Positions 59,110 through 64,000 of a DNA stretch of 64,000 nucleotides are shown piece after piece. Position numbers and translations under genes: made by a program. The stretch lies in assembly GCA_021234155.1 (NCBI GenBank), contig JAJEKV010000032.1, forward strand, positions 10,362,099 through 10,426,098. Direction: 5' to 3'. Positions within the stretch are counted from its first letter, which is position 1. Every line of letters begins with the position of its first letter. The notes under the pieces are model-generated. The model saw only the letters and a list, made by a program, of their open reading frames with translations, was not told the DNA's origin and made no database searches. The DNA comes from Isoetes taiwanensis (taxonomy: Eukaryota; Streptophyta; Lycopodiopsida; Isoetales; Isoetaceae).

Positions 59110-59770
59110 GGCCCAGGGCTAGGAGAGCGTGCCTAGCATAGCTTGGCCAAAAGTGGAGGGACGTTGGTAGGAAGGCTTGGGAGTGTCCTCTTCTAGGCTA
59201 AGTGCTTTGGCCTCTGCTTCTGGTACTGACTTAGGGTCAAAGGCATGTACTATCTTTCGAAGGGTTGGGGATAACTCCTCAATGTATCCTTCGACCGCTT
59301 AGTGCTTTGTAATACCTGGGACATATAGGCACAGACGTATAAATTCGTCAGTGTAGGCTTGCACGGACATGTTCCTTTGTTCCAAGTGAAAGAAGATCTG
59401 TATCTGCTGACAGCAATGCGCCCTTGGAACATAGTGAGACTTAAATGCCTTTGTAAAGAGTTTGAACTTGCATCTACCCCTGGTTAGGATATCAGACCTA
59501 ACATATCCCTTCCACCAGATCCTGACGGATCCTGTAAGATTGGTGGTCGCTACCTTGCCAATATCCTTCTCAGTCATACCATATGACAACCAAATTCCTG
59601 CATTTCATCGAGCCATGATTCGGCATCACCACCAGACCTGGACTTGCGCGAGAATTGTGTAAACTTGCGATTCTTCTAAATACTGGTGATTGCAGAACCA
59701 ACCATCTTTTGGTAGTCTTTTTTATATGACTTGGCATAATCGTCCTGCGTGAAGTTGAGGAATCCGTGGA
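59110..59770 (-). pseudogene. Gypsy gag, distal part
   Basis: The minus strand reads KDYQKMVGSAITS, DAESWLDEMQEFG, then GSVRIWWKGYVRSDI and VQAYTDEFIRLCLYVPG, the retrotransposon gag (PF03732-like) pattern 'A..W........F...F...F...Y......F......Q...SV..Y..EF..L'. Several stops replace residues. The N-terminal part of gag lies beyond the LINE at 60956-61245 (ending SSSDNSSNSIEF). Confidence 0.82.
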
Positions 59771-59772
59771 AT

Positions 59773-60955
59773 CAGAATAGAATAGAATAGAATATGATTT
59801 TATCATCCACGGAGACCAACTGGCCTATGGGACCCAAGTACAAAGAGAGAGCGGCAGCGATTACTACCGAGGATTAAAACCCCCGCCGGAAAGGGTTTTC
59901 GGGAAAACCTTAGTAGCAATAAGGATGCCGACATACCGACACGCTTATATACATAATCACAAGTACAACCGAGGTTAATGTCGGACGAGGGGGCATAAGC
60001 GAAGTCCAGCAGATCCATTACCTCCCTGAGGTACTGATCCCAACAAGCCTCTGAGGCCGTGCTTAGTAGCTCATGCAAGGCCCGATGGGGCACAACTAAC
60101 CGAGCATACCGAGCCCGGATATGCTCGTCACGCCGGACAAAGCACGGAGGGCGTGACTTTCATCCTCAATGGGCTCGCTGACAAAGATCGATGACTCTGT
60201 CCTCACACGGCCCCGAATCCATCTCCCCTGTCTCAATGCGGAGGTGGTGTGCACTGCGGCGAATGGAAGCAATCACCCGCGCTTTTTCATGGGTAGATGG
60301 GTGCGGTGTAGTGGTGTGGGCCCCTCGTGAGCATGGGATTAACCCGGCTGTCGATAATTTGCCACCTTGACATGTGACGGGCCTCTCAGATCCCAAACCT
60401 TGGCCATGAAGCAAGCATCCAAGTCTTTCGCTTCAAGGCGGCCAGCGTTCCTTCGGTGTATGCACCGGTCCACATCCGTGTGCTCGCACATTCCATAGCG
60501 AGAACCACCGGGCTTGCTTGTCTTTCCAAGCAGCTTTGAGTCGCCGGGTCCATCGCCACCGCCAAAGCAAGGTTGGGCAGCCGGGCTTCATCCATAGCCA
60601 CCACCTTCCGGAAGTAAATAATGTGACGTCCGCCGCAGACCCTCTGTAATGGAAGGAAGCCTGTCTCCGGAGCAAGATCCGATATGGGACCATGGATTTC
60701 ACTCCCGGTGCCGGGCCAAGAAGGCCTTTCGTACACTGCTCTAGATCGTTCCAAGTGGTGAGGGATATCTGGCCCCTACACTTCTACGCCCCATAGAGGA
60801 GGACGGTTCAACCAAAGCCCCGAACAAGTGTGCCTGGTGACCCCATGCATACAACCGCCTTGTATTTGTTGTTTTGCATTGCATCTGGGGCTTTTCCACT
60901 GCGCAAAGGATGACCGTAACTGATGGATGCATCCCAGTGTGTGGTAGTAGAAAAC
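59773..60955 (-). mobile_element. LINE copy 5 inserted in gypsy gag
   Basis: Minus strand. It is 5'-truncated in the region after RT (QAHLFGALVEPSSS, LAPETGFLPLQR, YFRKVVAMDEARLPNLA), with IEDESHA near 60150, the terminal hairpin at 59804-59834 and an ATTCT tail (59773-59793). The flanks carry similar short sequences (TGGAATC left, TGGAATT right) that may be an imperfect target duplication. Removing it rejoins the gypsy gag serine-rich stretch. Confidence 0.85.
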
Positions 60956-61245
60956 TCAATGGAATTCGAACTATTATCAGATGAAGAGAGGGTTCTGGCA
61001 CGCTTAGGATGTGTTGGTATAGCAGCAGGATGGCCTGGCACAAGTGGGGACGATCTTTGATTAACCTCAACTGCTGGCACCTTAGGGCCATATTCCAAAA
61101 CCATAGGCGGAGGGTTCCTTTGCATGACTTAAGCTTGGAGCTCGGCCATTTAGTGCTTTATAAGTACAAGTTCCTGCTCAAGAGTTAGTTGTCCCTGCTC
61201 CACTGGAGTAGCCCAGGGTGGGTTCCATATGCCGTCTATATCAGA
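60956..61245 (-). pseudogene. Gypsy gag, N-terminal part
   Basis: The minus strand reads DIDGIWNPPWATPVEQGQLT, then LEQELVLIKH-stop-MAELQA-stop-VMQRNPPPMVLEYGPK, to the serine-rich stretch where the LINE inserted. Both stops are TAA at positions where CAA (Gln) would fit. Confidence 0.7.
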
Positions 61246-61814
61246 AGGAAAGAATAGATTATAAATGAAATGTGTGTATGAATCAAATACAAAATTATTT
61301 AACATACACAAAGATCATCCATGGCAAAGTCGTCTAGCGACCCATAAGACATGAAAAGTTGTATTATATAATACCAAAAGAATGCCAGTAATTGCTACAC
61401 AGAGATTAATGCCCTAAGACTATTACAATTATTTCATAGAAATCATTTCAGGAGCTGGGTCATGCATCTTCCTCCACGGGAGTTGGAGGCTCAGGTTTCC
61501 ATCAATGCCGAAGCAAGGTGATGCATAGGAACTAAATTGTAGAATGTAAGTGTTGGGCCCTATTGAGTTCTTAGCAGAATTAGGTCCCTTGTTCTCAGAG
61601 ACCATAGCTTTTTATAGGAGGCTCGGATGATGGGGATTCTTGCACCATTACGTCGGGCACACTCCAATTAACTAGGACCCAAGACATCATTATTTTTGCC
61701 CTAGGTTAAAGGGGGCGTAAGGGGGAAAAGAGGGTCTTAGAATCGAAAGTTAAGCGCACAAGACCCCCCTACACACCGCCCAATACGCACCCACCTATAA
61801 GTTTTTTTATACGT

Positions 61815-61850
<36 letters not shown>

Positions 61851-62066
61851 AGGATTTAAATTTTTGGGGATGTTTTCTTTTAGCTCCTTCCTTTTTGTGT
61901 TTTCTTTCACTTTCTCCTTCCGCCATAGCCACTGTACTTTGAGCTTCCTTCCGCCATCGCTAGGCTTGACCAACTGCCGGAGTTGACTGCCATAGTCGAG
62001 CCCGCCTCGCCATCGCCAAGCACTGCCCTCATTCTTATATAGACGCCTACCCTCACCTACATAGCC
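61246..62066. other. Spacer with poly(A) run and a possible repeat tail
   Basis: No gene was seen. A run of about 27 A lies at 61819-61846. The stretch ATCATCCATGG...GACCCATAAGAC (61313-61352) resembles the LINE 3' hairpin on the minus strand (GTCG/CGAC inner stem), but the tail is not a clean microsatellite, so it is left unassigned. The gypsy 5' LTR would be expected here but was not found. Confidence 0.35.
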
Positions 62067-63091
62067 ATGGCTCGTACTATGCATTCCCAGAGTTATGACA
62101 CTCTTGATATTATCTAGATCTTTGCGGAACTGGGATGCCACCTTGCTGGAGATCCCGAGAAGATCGAACTTCTTCTCGAGCAGCTGGTCCAATGTTCTAG
62201 GGTGGGGGACGGATGCCTTATCTTGTTCATCTGACGGAGCAGTTCCTGCTTAAGCTCAATGCCGTTGGTGAGAAGTATACACTGGTGGAACAGTCCGATC
62301 AAACCATGACATTAGTTCATTATTACCCCCTGAATCTAAGAGGGGCAATGATGAGGAAGCTGCCAAAGTAGAGGCCCAATGGATCATGGACATGGCCATA
62401 GCAACTGACGCACAGGAGGTGGCAAGTGGAGACCCAAAGGCTAGAGGAGAGCAATATATTTATTTGGGAGACGGGGAAAGTATTATAGGAGGGTGCTCTT
62501 TACATACTCCATTATTATGACGAGGAGACGCAGAGCTTCATCTGGGAGGAACTCTATACATACCTCATGTCAGATCTCATGCACCTATTGAACTTGAGAT
62601 GGCAGCTCAGCCGGACAGGTACATGGCTGAGATACAAAGGAGGACCGAAGTCCATCTATTACGGGAATGGCAAGCATAGAGAGAAGCTGAGCAGCTAGCA
62701 GAGACCCAGGTCAAGCAGGATGCTGACCAACTCGACACTCCTACAATAAAACCAACTCGACACTCCTACAATAAAACGAAAGCGTAAGAGTACCACAAAC
62801 AGATTAGAAAGCAATTACAAGCAGCACCTTCAGGCAATAGGTGGAGTCGGTAAGGCCACCTCTTCTAGTCACCTTGAAGAACGAGTCCTAGCTGGTAACC
62901 GTCCTACAACTGGGGGCAAGACCGACCTTAGGTTTCAGACCTATGCTATTCGTGCCTTACAAGAAGCCACCGAAGATTACTTGGTGGCCCTTTTTGGCGA
63001 TGCAAATCTTTGTGCTATTCATGCCAAGCGCGTCACGATAATGCAAAAGGGTTTGGCAGTTGCTCGAAGGATTTGGGGAGACTACCTATAG
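62067..63091 (+). pseudogene. Decayed ORF ending in a histone H3 segment
   Basis: Starting MARTMHSQSYDTL at 62067, protein-like sequence continues through two frame changes (FLLKLNAVGEKYTLVEQSDQ; then from 62332 EAAKVEAQWIMDMAIATDAQ). The third frame has stops at 62518 and 62677, and a 25-base tandem duplication (62728-62752/62753-62777) shifts it by one. If the duplication is discounted the frame reads on through KRKRKST, AIGGVGK and, from 62918, 57 residues starting KTDLRFQ and containing [13 protein letters not shown] and ARRI, ending in TAG at exactly the length of the H3 C-terminus (residues 79-135). By hand count 39 of 57 match canonical H3 as I know it. The alpha-N/alpha-1 part of the histone fold is missing. 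The upstream part is unknown, with a coiled-coil-like stretch (MAEIQRRTEVHLLREWQ). Confidence 0.8.
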
Positions 63092-63383
63092 TACAAAAAA
63101 AAAAAGTTGTACTTTTGCTTTGTAATATAACATCACCGTATGTTTTACCTCTTGTATAAACATAAGCCTTTGGCCTTCCTGTACATGTATAGGTGTTTTT
63201 CGTAAATTTATGTGTGTGCTTTAAACAGAAAAAAATATAAATAAAATAAACTAAATAAATAAATATCGATAAAATAATTTCCACTGACGCTGACATCAGC
63301 ACATTTAAAAGCGATTTTCACTTTTAGTATTTCATTATCTCTTGCCCTTCCAAGTGCCTTCCCTCCTCTTCTCTTCATACATC
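63092..63383. other. Spacer after the H3-like ORF
   Basis: GTACAA and TTGTAC flank a run of A directly after the stop codon (63092-63110), which could be a small hairpin. The rest is AT-rich with no gene. Confidence 0.4.
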
Positions 63384-63960
63384 ATGGATTTCTCCAAGCA
63401 CCAGCAGTGCTATATGGACGGAGAGCTTTGATATCCCCAGGTTCCCTTTGAGCTTCTCCACCCTTATTTACTCCAGGAAGTCGATCTCGTTGCCAACATG
63501 CAGGCTCATCTGGGACTATGCTACATTTTTCGAGTTCTACACTCAGGACATGATTCCCCAATGTATCCGAAACGGAGATCCTCTTCTTCTCTATCTTGCC
63601 CAAGCCATCTTGCTCCAGATGTTGGGTGGTGATAGCCATGCCTCCAATGTCCTTCATGGCATCATTCGTTGGGCTAAGCATCCTCTCACCATACATTTGG
63701 ATGCATAGACTTACTTTGAAGTCTGCTTCGCCTTGGCCATCCTCATGGACCATTACATGGAAGATGAGGACATACCCGCAGAGCAAGGGAAGATGCAAGT
63801 CCCTTCGCCTTCGGAGGATGACGAACATGTTGGCCAGGACGATTTTGTATGATAGAAGCAGTTGGCGGAGGAAATGCCAGTACATAGAAACTAAGAGTCC
63901 AAACTTATTGGGCTGGATACCTTACCGATAATTTACACCAACGGGCAGGGTACCATTGCT
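63384..63960 (+). pseudogene. Decayed ORF of unknown family
   Basis: It opens MDFSKHQQCYMDGEL-stop and continues YPQVPFELLHPYLLQEVDL. After a shift near 63500 it reads LIWDYATFFEFYTQDMIPQC, LLLYLAQAILLQMLGGDSHA, ASNVLHGIIRWAKHPLTIHL and, past a TAG at about 63706, an acidic tail (MEDEDIPAEQGK, SEDDEHVGQDDF) to a stop near 63851. It is on the same strand as the H3-like ORF 290 bases upstream and may belong to the same unit. It is perhaps an accessory ORF of a retroelement; no motif proves this. Confidence 0.4.
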
Positions 63961-64000
63961 TGACGATATCATGTGGACTGATCATGTTATTGCTAACCTC

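Larger units (their letters stand above)
57990..61245 (-). mobile_element. Ty3/gypsy retrotransposon, truncated in RT
   Basis: Minus strand order gag, protease, RT. The RT frame (58451-57990) has the usual entry ([60 protein letters not shown]) and ends before the catalytic YVDD region. Gag is split by a LINE at 59773-60955. LTRs were not found on either side. No integrase is present, so this is a fragment. Confidence 0.88.

Noticed and set aside
61313-61352. Another LINE 3' hairpin copy
   Set aside because: Only part of the pairing pattern is present and no microsatellite tail or conserved 3' UTR follows on the minus strand.
62067-63091. Functional histone H3 or CENH3 gene
   Set aside because: The histone-fold alpha-N/alpha-1 part is missing, the frame has stops and a shifting duplication, and the CENH3-specific loop cannot be judged.

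Overview
The window looks like repeat-dominated nuclear DNA from a land plant. The signs are a Ty1-copia element with plant-type primer-binding and polypurine sites, a Ty3/gypsy element, a plant-type L1 with a zinc-binding RT C-terminal region, Helitrons carrying spliced plant gene pieces (a cinnamoyl-CoA/dihydroflavonol reductase-like exon is the clearest), a tRNA-related SINE, and AT-rich spacers. The species cannot be fixed. The commonest LINE here has an APE-type endonuclease, a 3' hairpin and microsatellite tails. I see no intact host gene; every protein-like stretch is a broken element ORF or an isolated exon.

Region 1 (1-5434) has two long foldbacks (219-341, 3113-3227), a purine-rich minisatellite (2500-3060), and a minus-strand exon-like ORF (5122-5434) abutting the copia element.

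Region 2 (5435-44832) reads best as ONE Ty1-copia insertion grown to 39.4 kb by nesting. Its 5' LTR (5435-5642) is followed by a PBS and its 3' LTR (44572-44832) is preceded by a PPT. Both outer flanks carry GAGAA, and the two flanks together rebuild a unit whose tandem paralogue lies intact at about 44966-45130. Inside, from left to right: decayed gag-protease-integrase; an unidentified tract; a LINE copy split by a 7.2-kb Helitron (13016-20206); a full-length LINE (20874-26161) holding a solo LTR (24622-25123); and an L1 split by a stack of Helitrons (29893-42901).

Region 3 (44833-57230) has the duplicated exon-1 unit, a GC-rich nearly complete LINE on the minus strand (45812-49785), two 3'-end-only LINE copies (51.5 and 52.0 kb), and two more truncated minus-strand LINE copies (53914-56338, 56552-57230).

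Region 4 (57231-64000) has a truncated Ty3/gypsy element on the minus strand (57990-61245) whose gag is split by another LINE copy. It is followed by plus-strand decayed ORFs, one of which ends in an unmistakable histone H3 C-terminal segment (62918-63091).

The strongest unifying signal is the LINE family: nine copies, several sharing a two-stem 3' hairpin with compensatory base changes, each ending in its own short tandem-repeat tail (TTTCA, ATTCT, CATTCT or TTCC) rather than poly(A). The strongest structural signal is the telescoped nesting, in which removing each inner element restores the outer one's frame, tail or target duplication.
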